The notes under the pieces were generated by a model. That model saw only the letters and a list, made by a program, of their open reading frames with translations. It was not told where the DNA came from and searched no databases. Position numbers and translations under genes: made by a program. A stretch of DNA of 64,000 nucleotides from positions 124,001 to 188,000 of the forward strand of contig NZ_KB897905.1 of NCBI RefSeq assembly GCF_000377205.1, read 5' to 3'. The number at the start of each line of letters is the position of its first letter. The stretch's first letter is position 1. Of this stretch, positions 46,209 to 55,610 are shown piece by piece. This stretch comes from Thioalkalivibrio sp. ALJ3. Lineage in GTDB: Bacteria; Pseudomonadota; Gammaproteobacteria; Ectothiorhodospirales; Ectothiorhodospiraceae.

Positions 46209-46994
46209 TCAGCTGATCCGGTCGAGCATCCCCTGATGGCGGATCAGCCGGGCGAACAACCGCCCTGTGTGATACCAGTGCAGCATCCAGATTTCCCGCG
46301 CCAGCCGCAGTTGCGGTACCCGCGGCGAATGCTCGGCAGGGCAGGGACAGACCTCGAGCCCCACCCCGCGCGCAATGGCCACCGCCCGGGGCAGATGGAA
46401 GCGACTGGTCACGAGCACGCAGCTCGGCAGGCGGCCGCCAAGGCGCTGGGCCAGGAGATCGCGGGCGTTTTTCAGGTTCTCCAGGGTGTGGCGAGAGTCC
46501 TCTTCACAGAAGATACGAGAGGCCGGGATGCCGCGCCGGCGCAGAAAGGCGGCCCCCGCGGCCGACTCGCTGGGCCCTTCCGGTGAGGTATACCCGCCCA
46601 GCAGCAGAACGCGGGCCTCCGAGTCGCGGCGCAGCAGGCGCAGGGCCCGCAACAGGCGCAAGCGGTAACCCGGTCCAGGGCAACTCTCTTGTAACTGCTG
46701 CCCCAGGACGATGATCCAGGGCGCCCGCCCCGGACAATTCAGGCTCCGAACCCACAGATGCATGCGCGCCCACAGCGCGAGCCAGCTAAGCCCCGCCGTC
46801 AGCACAATGACCAGATTGGACAGCCCAAAGGTCAGCAGCCCGTCCGGCCCGACGCGCCGCAGCCCTACCCGACCGCCGATCACGACTTGCCCCCCATACT
46901 TGCCCCCTGGCGATTCGCTGGCGGTCGACTTGTCGCGTCCCATGAGAGCACCCACTCTGCCGGCCCGCCCTGCAAAACCGCTTATTCCCTGCAT
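46209..46994 (-). CDS. YdcF/ElyC-like DUF218 protein
   Basis: A 261-residue protein with one membrane helix (about residues 55-80) and a DUF218 domain: IIVLGQQLQESCPGPGYRLRLLRALRLLR, VLLLGGYTSPEGPSESAAGAAFLRRRGIPASRIFCEEDSRHTLENLKNAR and VLVTSRFHLPRAVAIARGVG. Family members (SanA, ElyC) act at the envelope. The start is uncertain: the first ATG is at 46994, and another at 46943 gives a more usual length. Confidence 0.8.
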   Translation of the reverse strand: MQGISGFAGRAGRVGALMGRDKSTASESPGGKYGGQVVIGGRVGLRRVGPDGLLTFGLSNLVIVLTAGLSWLALWARMHLWVRSLNCPGRAPWIIVLGQQLQESCPGPGYRLRLLRALRLLRRDSEARVLLLGGYTSPEGPSESAAGAAFLRRRGIPASRIFCEEDSRHTLENLKNARDLLAQRLGGRLPSCVLVTSRFHLPRAVAIARGVGLEVCPCPAEHSPRVPQLRLAREIWMLHWYHTGRLFARLIRHQGMLDRIS

Positions 46995-47043
46995 TTGGAG
47001 GGTACCACGCCCCTCTGGGGTTGCGTATCATCGGCCCCGGGCC

Positions 47044-47106
47044 GGGAGGTGCACGGCGCGCCCAGCACCTCCCAAAGGGAAACAATGAGAGTTTCCCCAG
47101 GGAAAC
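47044..47106. other. tandem stem-loops before the polyene cluster
   Basis: Stem 1 is GGGAGGTGC (47044-47052) with GCACCTCCC (47065-47073). Stem 2 is GGGAAAC (47077-47083) with GTTTCCC (47091-47097), followed at once by another AGGGAAAC (47099-47106). They lie 35-97 bases before the carrier-protein GTG. Options are an attenuator, a bidirectional terminator for upstream transcription, or a remnant of the palindromic element, whose ends share AGGGAAAC. Confidence 0.45.
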
Positions 47107-47140
47107 ACTTTCGGATTCCGCCGCTACTTAGGGGAGAGAC

Positions 47141-47413
47141 GTGGCATCACAAACCGCAATGGAACAGGAAGTCGCCCGACTGATCGTCGACAGCCTGAAT
47201 CTCGAAGAGGTCAGCCCCGAGGACATCGAGCCGGAGGCCCCCTTGTTCCGCGAGGGCCTTGGGCTGGACTCGATCGATGCCCTGGAACTGGCACTGGCCA
47301 TCTCGCGTGCCTATGGCGTGCAGATCCGCTCCGATGACGAGAACAACCGCCAGATATTCGCATCCTTGCGGGCCCTGACCGCCCATATCGAGGCGCATCG
47401 ATCCACGTCGTGA
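47141..47413 (+). CDS. acyl carrier protein of the aryl-polyene-type cluster
   Basis: A 90-residue ACP that should carry the growing polyene on phosphopantetheine attached to Ser in GLGLDSIDALELALAIS (about residue 45). A GTG start follows GGGGAGAG. It opens a unidirectional 12-gene unit whose reading frames mostly overlap. Cluster homologues in E. coli and Vibrio carry two ACPs (ApeE, ApeF); only this one is present here. Confidence 0.92.
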   Translation: MASQTAMEQEVARLIVDSLNLEEVSPEDIEPEAPLFREGLGLDSIDALELALAISRAYGVQIRSDDENNRQIFASLRALTAHIEAHRSTS

Positions 47414-48021
47414 ACGCTCGCCTCACCGCCGGGGTAGCACTGGGCTACCCGGTGGCCGTGATCGCAGGCAGCTTCCTGGACGTGCCGCAACTTCCACTGG
47501 CCTGGCTCGCGCTGATTGCCCTGGTCGTGGCGTGGCCAGCCCTGCCCATGATCGGGCGCGTGGCAATGGCACTGGCGCTGGGCGCCCTGGTGGTGCTCCT
47601 GGGCACCGAACCGGCCGGCAAAGGGCTGATCTACGCGATACCGGTACTGATTCAAGGGGCGCTGGCATGGCTGTTCGCCCGCTCGCTGCGTCCGGGCAAG
47701 ACACCCCTGATTACGCAGTACGCCCTGGCGTTGGGGGCCACGGACAGCCAGGAAGTGCGGCGTTATACACAGCGGCTGACCGTCGCCTGGGCCCTGTTGT
47801 GCGGTGGGCTCGCCCTGCTGTCGGCGGTCCTCGCGATAGCGGTGTCCACCACCACCTGGGCCCTGTTCGCAAACGGGATCAATTATCTGTTCCTTGCGGC
47901 CCTGTTCGTGCTGGAATATCCGTTACGGCGCTGGTTTCTGCGCGATGAGCCCCGGGCGGGTTTGCTGCCCTATCTCACCGCATTGGCGCGCGCCGACCAT
48001 CGTCGCATCCTGAGGCAATAA
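47410..48021 (+). CDS. COG4648 polytopic membrane protein (ApeG-like)
   Basis: A 203-residue protein with about five to six hydrophobic segments, starting GTG and overlapping the ACP stop by four bases. Conserved-looking parts are PLITQYALALGATDSQEVRRYTQRLTVAWALLC and the C-terminal FVLEYPLRRWFLRDEP. Proteins of this type sit in aryl-polyene clusters between the ACP and the AMP ligase. Their biochemical role is unknown. Confidence 0.8.
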   Translation: MNARLTAGVALGYPVAVIAGSFLDVPQLPLAWLALIALVVAWPALPMIGRVAMALALGALVVLLGTEPAGKGLIYAIPVLIQGALAWLFARSLRPGKTPLITQYALALGATDSQEVRRYTQRLTVAWALLCGGLALLSAVLAIAVSTTTWALFANGINYLFLAALFVLEYPLRRWFLRDEPRAGLLPYLTALARADHRRILRQ

Positions 48022-49358
48022 TGAGGGACTCGAACACGCCAGCGCTGCTCGCCGATCATTCCACGCCACTCGCCTGGGTGGCAGGGCGCGGCGTATCGCG
48101 TGCCGCATTTCTGGCAGACGTTCGAGCCCTTGGCCAGCGCATCCCGGCCGGCGGGGCTCACTTCAACCTGTGCGAGAACCGCTATCGCTTCACGGTCGCG
48201 TTTGCCGCGATCCTGTTGCGCGGGGGCACCAACATCCTCCCGCCCAATCGAGCCCGCCAGACCCTGAGCGAAATTGCCGAGCGGCATCCCGGCGCCCATG
48301 CCCTGGTGGACGAGCCGGATCTTCCGATCCGCATGCCGGTCATCCCGGTGACCGAGGACGGGACACGGCCCGCCCGCGACTCGGCCATACCCGCGATCCC
48401 GGCGGACCAGCTGGCCATTCACGCCTACACCTCCGGCAGTACAGGTCACCCCACGGCCCACAGCCGCCGCTGGGACAGTCTCCACATCGTGACCCAACAG
48501 GCCCTGCAACGCTTTGGGCTGGACGCCGATGGCGGAACGCTGGTGGGTACCGTACCTGCGCAACACATGTACGGCCTGGAATCCACGGTGCTGTATGCCC
48601 TGCTCGGCCCCTGCACACTGCTGGCCGACCGTCCGTTCTTCCCGGACGACATCCGCCGGGCCCTTGTCGACCACGCGCCGGCGAATCTGGTCACCACCCC
48701 GTTCCATCTGGATGCCTGCCTGCGCGCGGGCCTGGCCTGGCCCAGGGCGGCGCGCGTACTCAGCGCCACCGCCCCGCTGGAGCGTGAACGGGCACAGTCC
48801 GCGGAAACGCTGTTCGGCACAACCGTCCGCGAGATCTACGGCTGCACCGAGGCCGGCGCGATCGCCAGCCGCGAGACTGCACGGGAATCCCTCTGGACAG
48901 TCTATGACGGCATCCGGCTAACCACGCTGGACAGCGATCAGGTCGCAGTACAGGGACCTCAGCACCCGATGCCGGTACCTTTGCCCGACCGCATCGAGCT
49001 GGAGGATGCCCAGCACTTTCGCATGTGCGGACGCCTGGCGGACCAGCTCAATATTGCCGGCAAACGCGCTTCCCTCACCGAACTCAACCGTCGCCTGAAT
49101 GCCATCCCCGGCGTACGGGATGGCGTGTTCATTCCGCCCGATCCGGAGCGGACAGGCGGAACCGCACGCCTGGCTGCGATCGTCGTGGCGCCCGAACGCT
49201 CCGAGGCCGAGATCCTGACCGCACTCGCGGAAACCACGGACCCGTTGTTTCTCCCGCGTCCCCTGATCCGCGTGGACACCCTCCCTCGCAGCGCGACGGG
49301 CAAGGTGCCGCGCCAGGTCCTGCTGGATCTGCTGGACCAGCACAGCCAGTGCGCCTGA
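48021..49358 (+). CDS. AMP-dependent acyl/aryl-ACP ligase (ApeH-like)
   Basis: A 445-residue ANL-superfamily adenylating enzyme. The P-loop is AYTSGSTGHPTAHSRRWDS, the adenine motif is EIYGCTEAGAIASRE, MCGRLADQLNIAGKRAS is the hinge and SATGKVPRQVLL contains the C-terminal catalytic Lys. It is shorter than ordinary acyl-CoA ligases, like cluster-specific ligases. It probably activates an aryl carboxylate starter (a 4-hydroxybenzoate-type acid is known for related pathways) and loads it on the ACP. The substrate is inferred. Confidence 0.87.
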   Translation: MRDSNTPALLADHSTPLAWVAGRGVSRAAFLADVRALGQRIPAGGAHFNLCENRYRFTVAFAAILLRGGTNILPPNRARQTLSEIAERHPGAHALVDEPDLPIRMPVIPVTEDGTRPARDSAIPAIPADQLAIHAYTSGSTGHPTAHSRRWDSLHIVTQQALQRFGLDADGGTLVGTVPAQHMYGLESTVLYALLGPCTLLADRPFFPDDIRRALVDHAPANLVTTPFHLDACLRAGLAWPRAARVLSATAPLERERAQSAETLFGTTVREIYGCTEAGAIASRETARESLWTVYDGIRLTTLDSDQVAVQGPQHPMPVPLPDRIELEDAQHFRMCGRLADQLNIAGKRASLTELNRRLNAIPGVRDGVFIPPDPERTGGTARLAAIVVAPERSEAEILTALAETTDPLFLPRPLIRVDTLPRSATGKVPRQVLLDLLDQHSQCA

Positions 49359-49361
49359 ACC

Positions 49362-49688
49362 ATGACATCGATCACCGCCACCCGCCGCATCCCGGATAGC
49401 CACCCGTCACTGCCCGGACACTTCCCGGATCAGCCCGTCGTGCCCGGGGTGGTCATCCTCGACACGGTGGATGCGGTCGCGCGCGAAAGCGGTCTGGGCT
49501 CGGTGGCCGCCCTGCCGCGAGTGAAGTTCCTGGCGCCGCTCCTGCCGGGCGTCGAGTTCCGTGTGGAGATCGACTCACCCGGGACCAGCGGCCTGTGTGC
49601 GTTCCGCGTCGTCCGCGACGGCCCGGAGACCCCCGAAGTCCTGTGTAGCGGACAGCTAAGGCTGCGCGACGGCGGTCAATCGGCATGA
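49362..49688 (+). CDS. FabZ/ApeI-like 3-hydroxyacyl-ACP dehydratase
   Basis: A 108-residue single hotdog domain. IPDSHPSLPGHFPDQPVVPGVVILD holds the catalytic His of the HFPxxPVxPG motif. The rest of the sheet is LPRVKFLAPLLPGVEFRVEID. In aryl-polyene synthesis such a subunit (ApeI) is reported to pair with a second hotdog protein (ApeP) to remove water in each cycle. The stop overlaps the acyltransferase start by four bases. Confidence 0.88.
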   Translation: MTSITATRRIPDSHPSLPGHFPDQPVVPGVVILDTVDAVARESGLGSVAALPRVKFLAPLLPGVEFRVEIDSPGTSGLCAFRVVRDGPETPEVLCSGQLRLRDGGQSA

Positions 49689-50584
49689 GCCGCGGGTGGT
49701 TCAGCCAGGGGGAGCGAGGATCCCCCCTGGCCCTGCGCATCATCCTGTGGGTCGCCTTGCATCTCGGCCGGCCGGCCGGACGTGTGCTGCTGTATCCGAT
49801 TACCGCCTATTTCCTGCTGTTCGCTCCCAGGTCCCGGGGTTACAGCCGGGATTATCTGCGCCGGGTGCTCGGGCGCGAACCGCGCCTGCGCGAAATCGCC
49901 CGTCACTTCCACAGCTTCGCGTCGGTGATCCTGGACCGCGTCTTCCTGCTGGCCGGCAAGGATGACTGCCTGGACCTGCATGTCTACGACCGCGAGATCT
50001 TTCTGGAACATGTCGAAAGCGGCCGCGGTGCCCTGCTGCTGGGGGCCCACCTTGGCAGTTTCGAGGCCTTGCGGGTGCTGGCGGTCGGCAAACACGACTT
50101 TCCGGTTCGGGTCCTGATGTACCGCGACCACAACCAGCGCATCACCCAGCTGCTGGAGGCGCTCAACCCCCAGGTCGCCGCATCGGTCATTCCCCTGGGC
50201 GAGATGGAAACCCTGCTGCACGCGCGCGACTGCCTGGAGCAAGGAGGAATTGTGGCCACCCTGGCCGATCGCGTGGCCGAGAGCGACAAGATGATCGAGT
50301 GCCGGTTTCTCGGGGGCCGGGCCTGGTTTCCCCAGGGTCCCCTTCTTCTGGCAGCCGTGCTGAAAGTCCCGGTTATCCTGTGCTTTGGGCTCTATCGCGG
50401 CGGCAATCGCTACGATATCGTCTTCGAACGCTTCGCCGATTCCATCGAGGCGCCCCGCGGCCAACGCGAGGCCGCACTGGCCGAATGGGTCCAGCGCTAC
50501 GCCGATCGCCTCGAGGCACGTGTGCGCGAAGCCCCGTACAACTGGTTCAACTTCTATGACTTCTGGAATGACTCGTCCCGCTAA
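49685..50584 (+). CDS. LpxL/HtrB-like acyltransferase
   Basis: A 299-residue lauroyl/myristoyl-acyltransferase-type protein with an N-terminal hydrophobic anchor (about 15-45, LPITAYFLLF region). ALLLGAHLGSFEALRVLAV fits the catalytic H-x4-D/E motif. KVPVILCFGLYRGGNRYDIVFERF and NWFNFYDFW complete the fold. In aryl-polyene clusters a homologous enzyme probably attaches the polyene or a fatty acid to a lipid carrier at the inner membrane. Confidence 0.87.
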   Translation: MSRGWFSQGERGSPLALRIILWVALHLGRPAGRVLLYPITAYFLLFAPRSRGYSRDYLRRVLGREPRLREIARHFHSFASVILDRVFLLAGKDDCLDLHVYDREIFLEHVESGRGALLLGAHLGSFEALRVLAVGKHDFPVRVLMYRDHNQRITQLLEALNPQVAASVIPLGEMETLLHARDCLEQGGIVATLADRVAESDKMIECRFLGGRAWFPQGPLLLAAVLKVPVILCFGLYRGGNRYDIVFERFADSIEAPRGQREAALAEWVQRYADRLEARVREAPYNWFNFYDFWNDSSR

Positions 50585-51185
50585 GCCTTGCTTCCGGCAC
50601 CTGCTCGGCGTCCGTGCACTGGTCCTGGCGGTGCTCCTCCTGGCCTGCCCGCTGTTCGCAAAGGCGGAGACCTCTGGCGACACGCTGGACCAGATCCTGA
50701 AGGCACTGGCCGACGATCCACCCTCGCACATCGACTTCCGCGAGACCCGCGAAGACCCCCTGCTCGAATTTCCCGAGACCCGTACCGGTACGCTCGTGTT
50801 CGAACCACCGGACACCCTGGAGCGCCGGATGGATGGCGACGGCGGCGAACGCGTGCGTATCGAAGGGCGCCAGGTGATCGTGGAACGTCGAGGTTCCAGC
50901 CGCGAGGTGGACCTGGACGAACAGCCAGGCCTGGCCGCCTTCGCCGCGCTGTTTCGCTCCCTGGCCAAGGGGGAGCGCGAGGGGCTGGAAGAACACTTCG
51001 AGGTCGCGACAGAGGGCACCCTGGCCGCCTGGACGCTGGAGCTTACCCCGCGTGACCGGGCCCTTCGTCGCATGATCCTGGGACTCGAGCTCCAGGGCGA
51101 GGACGGCGCACTCCTGCGCCTGGATACCGAAGAATCCGGAGGGCGCCGCAGCCGTATGCAACTCGATCCCCAGGGCGGCGACTGA
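50568..51185 (+). CDS. LolA-like outer membrane lipid carrier
   Basis: A 205-residue periplasmic protein. The signal peptide (about 1-34) ends LFAKAE. The mature domain has HIDFRETREDPLLEFPETRTGTLVFEPPDTLERRM, the LolA-type half-barrel, and EHFEVATEGTLAAWTLELTPRD. The start ATG at 50568 overlaps the acyltransferase end by 17 bases. It probably ferries the polyene lipid across the periplasm. The neighbouring MMPL pump supports a dedicated export path. Confidence 0.86.
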   Translation: MTRPAKPCFRHLLGVRALVLAVLLLACPLFAKAETSGDTLDQILKALADDPPSHIDFRETREDPLLEFPETRTGTLVFEPPDTLERRMDGDGGERVRIEGRQVIVERRGSSREVDLDEQPGLAAFAALFRSLAKGEREGLEEHFEVATEGTLAAWTLELTPRDRALRRMILGLELQGEDGALLRLDTEESGGRRSRMQLDPQGGD

Positions 51186-51188
51186 TCA

Positions 51189-53573
51189 GTGCCGCGCCGT
51201 TTCGCCCTCTCACCGGGACCGGCATTCTGGCTGATCGGACTGTTGATCGCGGCGGGGATCCTGCTGTGGCGCGGCGAACTGGTGACCGACCTGCAGGGTT
51301 TTACCCCGGAACCGGTCACCGAGAGCGGAGTCGCCCTGGATCCCGGGGGCGGTCCTGCCGGACGAATCCTGCTGATTGGCATCGAGGGCGGCGATAGTGA
51401 CACACGCGCGGATGCCAGCGACCACCTGGTGCGAGTGCTGCGCGACGACCCCACAGTCGCAGAGATCCGCAACGGACGCCTCGACCCGGACGATCCCGCC
51501 CTGGATTTCCTGCTCGAGCACCGCTATCTCCTGAGCCCCGAGGTCACCCCGGAGCGCTTCTCCGTCGAGACCCTGCGCGCGCAACTGGAGGAACGCCGGG
51601 AGGACCTGGGAAGTGCCGCTCCGCTGATGCCCCGGGAGCTGATCGGCCGGGACCCCACGGGCGAATCGCTGGTGGTACTGGAGCAGCTCGGCCAGGCCGG
51701 AGGCGCGGGGCAGCGCGACCGCCACGGCGTCTGGGTTGACCCGGATCGTGACCGCGCCCTGCTGGTTCTGCACAGTGCGGCGGACGGCATGGACCTGGAT
51801 GGTCAGGAATCGCTCCTGAAGGCGCTGGACAGGGCCTTCGCCGAGTACGCGGACGATCTGGACCTGCTCGTCGCGGGTCCTGCGGTGATCGCAGTCGAGT
51901 CGCGCGGGCGCATCCGGGGCGAGATCACGGTTTTCAGCCTGGCCGCGAGCCTGGCCCTGGCCACGCTCCTGCTGGTCGTGTTCCGCCACCCCCACCCGGT
52001 CTGGCTCGCGGCCGTTCCGCTGGCCACCGGTATCCTGGCCGGTGCGGCAGTGGTGACGCTGGTGTTCGGTCATCTGCACGGGATCGCGCTGGCATTCGGG
52101 ATCACTGTGCTGGGCATCGCGCTCGACTACCCGTTGCACCTGTTCGCGCACGGCCGACAGCCGCCGAGTGACGGGATGCACGGAGTCGCGCGCGAGCTGT
52201 GGCCGGCCATTGGTCTGGGCGCCGGGAGCACCGTACTGGTCTACGCACTGATGGCAATCACGGGCTTTTCCGGCATGGCCCAGCTCGGGCTGTTCGTGCT
52301 GACCGGGGTCGGCGTGGCGGCCATCACCACGCGCTGGGTGCTGCCCCGCCTGATGCCTAAGACACTCCAGCGCGATGGTGTGCCCCCGGCCCGACTGCGG
52401 GTACCGACCGCCCTGACGCAGCCGCCCCTGACGGTACGCTGGGTCCTGGCAGCCGCTGTTCTGGGGGCCCTGGTGGTCATCGCCAGCACCGACCCGTTCC
52501 CCTGGGAGGACAACTTGGGCGCGCTGCACCCGGTGCCGCAGGAGCACATCGACCGCGACCGCGAACTGCGCCATGCCCTGGGCCTTCCGGATATCCGCCA
52601 TGCCCTGCTGATCACCGCTCCGGACCCCGAGCGAGCGCTGCAGACCGCCGAGGCGCTGAACCCGGGCCTTGAAGATCTGCGCGACCAGGGGACGCTGACG
52701 GACTACGACCATGCGGCCCAGTCCCTGCCGAGCCAGACCCTGCAGCGCACCCGCCAGGATGCCCTGCCCGCCGCGGACACCCTGCGCGAACGACTGGACA
52801 CCGCGCTAGACGGGCTGGGCTTTCGCGCGGACGCCTTCGACCCCTTTCTGGAGGACGTAGCACGCACGCGCGAGCTGGAACCGCTGACCCCGGAGACGCT
52901 GCCGGAAGGGCCGCTGCGCCAGACGACAGGCACCCTGCTGATGCCAGACGAGGAGCGCGGCGACTGGACGGCCTGGGTGCGCCTGAGCAGCGTGGAGGAT
53001 GCGACGGAGGTGAGGCAGTGGCTGCAACGGGAACCGCTGGCGGACCTGCCCGACCTGACCGAGGTGAGCGTGCAGCATATCGATTTTCTGCGTGCCTCGG
53101 AGGATCTGGTCATCGGGTTCCGCGATCAGGCGCTGGAACGACTGGCGCTCGGCGTGGTGGCCGTGGCACTGCTGCTGCTACTGGTCACCCGTGCACCCGG
53201 GCGCAGCCTGCGCATCCTGACAGCAGTGGGCAGCGGGCTGATCCTGACCGTGGCCGCATTGATTCTGCTCGGGATCCCCTTGTCCCTTTTCCACCTGATT
53301 GCGCTGCTGCTGATTGTGGGGCTCTGCCTGGACTATGCGGTGTTCTTCAGTCGTCCCCTGAAAGACAAGCAGGCGAGGCAACTTACCGCTGCCTCGGTCA
53401 GCATTTGCGCGCTGTCCACTTTGGCCGTGTTTGGTCTGCTGGCCATGTCCAGCCTGCCGGTACTGCGCGCCATGGGCCTCACCGTAGTGCTGGGCGTGGT
53501 ATTTTCCTTTCTCGCAGCCGCGCTTCTGGCGCAGCCCCCCCGGTCACGCCGTACAGTAGTCACCAACCCCTGA
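51189..53573 (+). CDS. MMPL/RND-type exporter of the polyene cluster
   Basis: A 794-residue transporter with a GTG start and about 12 helices. Helix 1 (FWLIGLLIAAGILLW) precedes a periplasmic loop of about 220 residues. The MMPL core LALATLLLVVFRHPHPVWLAAVPLATGILAGAAVVTL and ITVLGIALDYPLHLFAHG carries a conserved Asp-Tyr-Pro. The second half (about 420-780) repeats the layout with LLIVGLCLDYAVFFSRP. Substrate transfer to the outer membrane with the LolA-like protein is inferred. Confidence 0.9.
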   Translation: MPRRFALSPGPAFWLIGLLIAAGILLWRGELVTDLQGFTPEPVTESGVALDPGGGPAGRILLIGIEGGDSDTRADASDHLVRVLRDDPTVAEIRNGRLDPDDPALDFLLEHRYLLSPEVTPERFSVETLRAQLEERREDLGSAAPLMPRELIGRDPTGESLVVLEQLGQAGGAGQRDRHGVWVDPDRDRALLVLHSAADGMDLDGQESLLKALDRAFAEYADDLDLLVAGPAVIAVESRGRIRGEITVFSLAASLALATLLLVVFRHPHPVWLAAVPLATGILAGAAVVTLVFGHLHGIALAFGITVLGIALDYPLHLFAHGRQPPSDGMHGVARELWPAIGLGAGSTVLVYALMAITGFSGMAQLGLFVLTGVGVAAITTRWVLPRLMPKTLQRDGVPPARLRVPTALTQPPLTVRWVLAAAVLGALVVIASTDPFPWEDNLGALHPVPQEHIDRDRELRHALGLPDIRHALLITAPDPERALQTAEALNPGLEDLRDQGTLTDYDHAAQSLPSQTLQRTRQDALPAADTLRERLDTALDGLGFRADAFDPFLEDVARTRELEPLTPETLPEGPLRQTTGTLLMPDEERGDWTAWVRLSSVEDATEVRQWLQREPLADLPDLTEVSVQHIDFLRASEDLVIGFRDQALERLALGVVAVALLLLLVTRAPGRSLRILTAVGSGLILTVAALILLGIPLSLFHLIALLLIVGLCLDYAVFFSRPLKDKQARQLTAASVSICALSTLAVFGLLAMSSLPVLRAMGLTVVLGVVFSFLAAALLAQPPRSRRTVVTNP

Positions 53574-53611
53574 CCCCACCGCCAGAAGTCCCGCCAATCG
53601 CAGCCCGCCGA

Positions 53612-54796
53612 ATGAACCCACTGGTAATCTCCGCCCACACCCTGACCTCCGCCACCGGAACCGGCCGCCAGGCCAATGCCGATGCACTGCGCAAAGGGAA
53701 CAGCGGGCTGCGCGCCTGCGACCTGGAATCCGTGCGTCTGGACACCCACATCGGGCGCGTGGCAGGCGTCGAAGGCATCGCGCTGAAGGATCGGCTCGCC
53801 CCGTTCCAGTGCCGCAACCACCAACTGGCCGAACTGGGGCTGCGTCAGGACGGCTTTATCCAGGCAGTCGAGGCCGCCCGGGCGCGCTACGGTGCCGGAC
53901 GCATCGCAATCCTCATGGGCACCAGCACCTCGGGCATCGCGGCGACGGAGCAGGCCTACCACCGCCGCGACCCGGCTACCGGGGAGCTGCCGCCGGACTA
54001 CGACTATCAGCACACGCAGAACATGTTCTCGCTGGCCGATTTCGTCGCCACTCGGCTCGAACTGCGGGGGCCGGCAATGGTGACCTCCACGGCCTGTTCG
54101 TCCAGCGCCAAGGTCTTCGCTGATGCGGAACGCTTTATTGCGGCGGGGCTTTGCGACGCCGCCGTGGTCGGCGGGGTCGACAGCCTCTGCGGGATGACCC
54201 TGCATGGATTCAATGCGCTGCAGCTCGTCGCACCGGGCCCCTGTCGGCCGCTACACGCCGAGCGCGCAGGGATTTCCATCGGCGAGGCCGCCGGTTTCTT
54301 CCTGCTGGAGAAGGCCGACAGCGGCGCGGCGGGCCCCAGACTGATCGGCTACGGCGAATCCAGCGATGCTCACCACATGTCCGCGCCGCATCCGGAAGGG
54401 CTCGGCGCGGCACGGGCCATGGAGCAGGCCCTCCAGCGTGCCCGACTGCCCGCGGAGGGGATCGACTACGTACTCATGCATGCCACCGCGACCCCGGCCA
54501 ACGATCGCTCCGAGGCGCGCGCCCTGGTACACCTGTTCGGCGCGGACAGTCGCGCCACCGGCACCAAGGGCCTGACCGGCCACACCCTCGGCGCGGCCGG
54601 CGCGGTCGGGGTCGCTCAGGCGCTGGCAAGCCTGGAGCGGGGCTTCGTACCCGCCACGGCGGGACTGGACCAGCCAGACCCGGAACTGCAACTGGACGCC
54701 CGCATGACCGCCGAGGAGCGCGACATCCGCCATGTACTCGTAAACGCATTCGGCTTTGGTGGCAACAACTGCAGCCTGCTGCTGGAGGCCGCATGA
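53612..54796 (+). CDS. beta-ketoacyl-ACP synthase (ApeO-like)
   Basis: A 394-residue condensing enzyme. The catalytic triad is present: Cys in VTSTACSSSAKVFADAE, His in LMHATATPANDRSEA and His in TGTKGLTGHTLGAAGAVG. The C-terminal FGFGGNNCSLLLEA is normal. It extends the chain with malonyl units and is expected to act as a heterodimer with the chain-length factor encoded directly downstream, with which it shares an ATGA overlap. Confidence 0.92.
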   Translation: MNPLVISAHTLTSATGTGRQANADALRKGNSGLRACDLESVRLDTHIGRVAGVEGIALKDRLAPFQCRNHQLAELGLRQDGFIQAVEAARARYGAGRIAILMGTSTSGIAATEQAYHRRDPATGELPPDYDYQHTQNMFSLADFVATRLELRGPAMVTSTACSSSAKVFADAERFIAAGLCDAAVVGGVDSLCGMTLHGFNALQLVAPGPCRPLHAERAGISIGEAAGFFLLEKADSGAAGPRLIGYGESSDAHHMSAPHPEGLGAARAMEQALQRARLPAEGIDYVLMHATATPANDRSEARALVHLFGADSRATGTKGLTGHTLGAAGAVGVAQALASLERGFVPATAGLDQPDPELQLDARMTAEERDIRHVLVNAFGFGGNNCSLLLEAA

Positions 54797-55569
54797 AGGT
54801 CGACATTGCGGCCGTGGGCCTTCTGGGCCCCGGATTCGACGATTTCGCTTCGGCACGCCCCGTTCTCGCCGGGCACGAGGCCTATGTACGGGCACCCGCG
54901 AAGATCCCTCCGACCAGCCTGCTGCCGGCCAATGAACGCCGCCGCACCACGGACACGATTCGGCTGGCGCTGAAGGTCGCGGAGGAGGCTACGGCCGATT
55001 GCGATCGCAGCCAGTTGCGCTCGGTGTTCGCCTCGTCCTCCGGGGACATGGACATCATCGACCGCATCTGCGATGCCCTGACGCAGCCGGAACCCATGGT
55101 CTCGCCGATGCAGTTCCACAACTCGGTACATAACGCGCCGGCCGGCAACTGGTCGATCGCGACGGGGAATCCGGCTCCGGCAACGGCCCTCTCCGGCTTC
55201 GATGCGACGCTGGTGGCGGGGCTGCTGGAGGCCGCCACACTACTGCAGGCTGACGGTGGCAAAGTCCTGCTGGCCGCCTACGATGTCGCCTCCATGGCCA
55301 CGTTCCGGCGTGTACGGCCCATCACCGAGCCCTTTGCCGTCGGCCTGCTACTGGCCCCCGCGGGTGACGGGCGCCCCACGCTCGAAATGGCCCTGGGAGA
55401 AAGTGGCGATCCCACCCCCTGCCGCCAGGACGCGCTGGAGGCCCTGCGCGGCACCAACCCAGCCGCCCGTGCCCTGCCCCTGCTGGAGGTGCTCGCGCGC
55501 GGCGAAGGTGGCCATGTTACGCTTGCCGCGCCGCTGGGACGATCGCTGGAGATTCGCGTCACGCCTTGA
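54793..55569 (+). CDS. ketosynthase chain-length factor (ApeC-like)
   Basis: A 258-residue ketosynthase-like protein lacking the catalytic Cys-His-His: the equivalent region reads SVFASSSGDMDIIDRICDAL and FHNSVHNAPAGNWSIATGNPAPATALSG. Length and pattern fit the PF13723-type partner that forms the KS-CLF pair with the upstream ApeO-like protein and sets polyene length. Located between the KS and the frameshifted dehydratase gene. Confidence 0.88.
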   Translation: MKVDIAAVGLLGPGFDDFASARPVLAGHEAYVRAPAKIPPTSLLPANERRRTTDTIRLALKVAEEATADCDRSQLRSVFASSSGDMDIIDRICDALTQPEPMVSPMQFHNSVHNAPAGNWSIATGNPAPATALSGFDATLVAGLLEAATLLQADGGKVLLAAYDVASMATFRRVRPITEPFAVGLLLAPAGDGRPTLEMALGESGDPTPCRQDALEALRGTNPAARALPLLEVLARGEGGHVTLAAPLGRSLEIRVTP

Positions 55570-55610
55570 TCTCCGCATTCTTCCTTAACAACGGATCAGG
55601 ACGATCCCAC

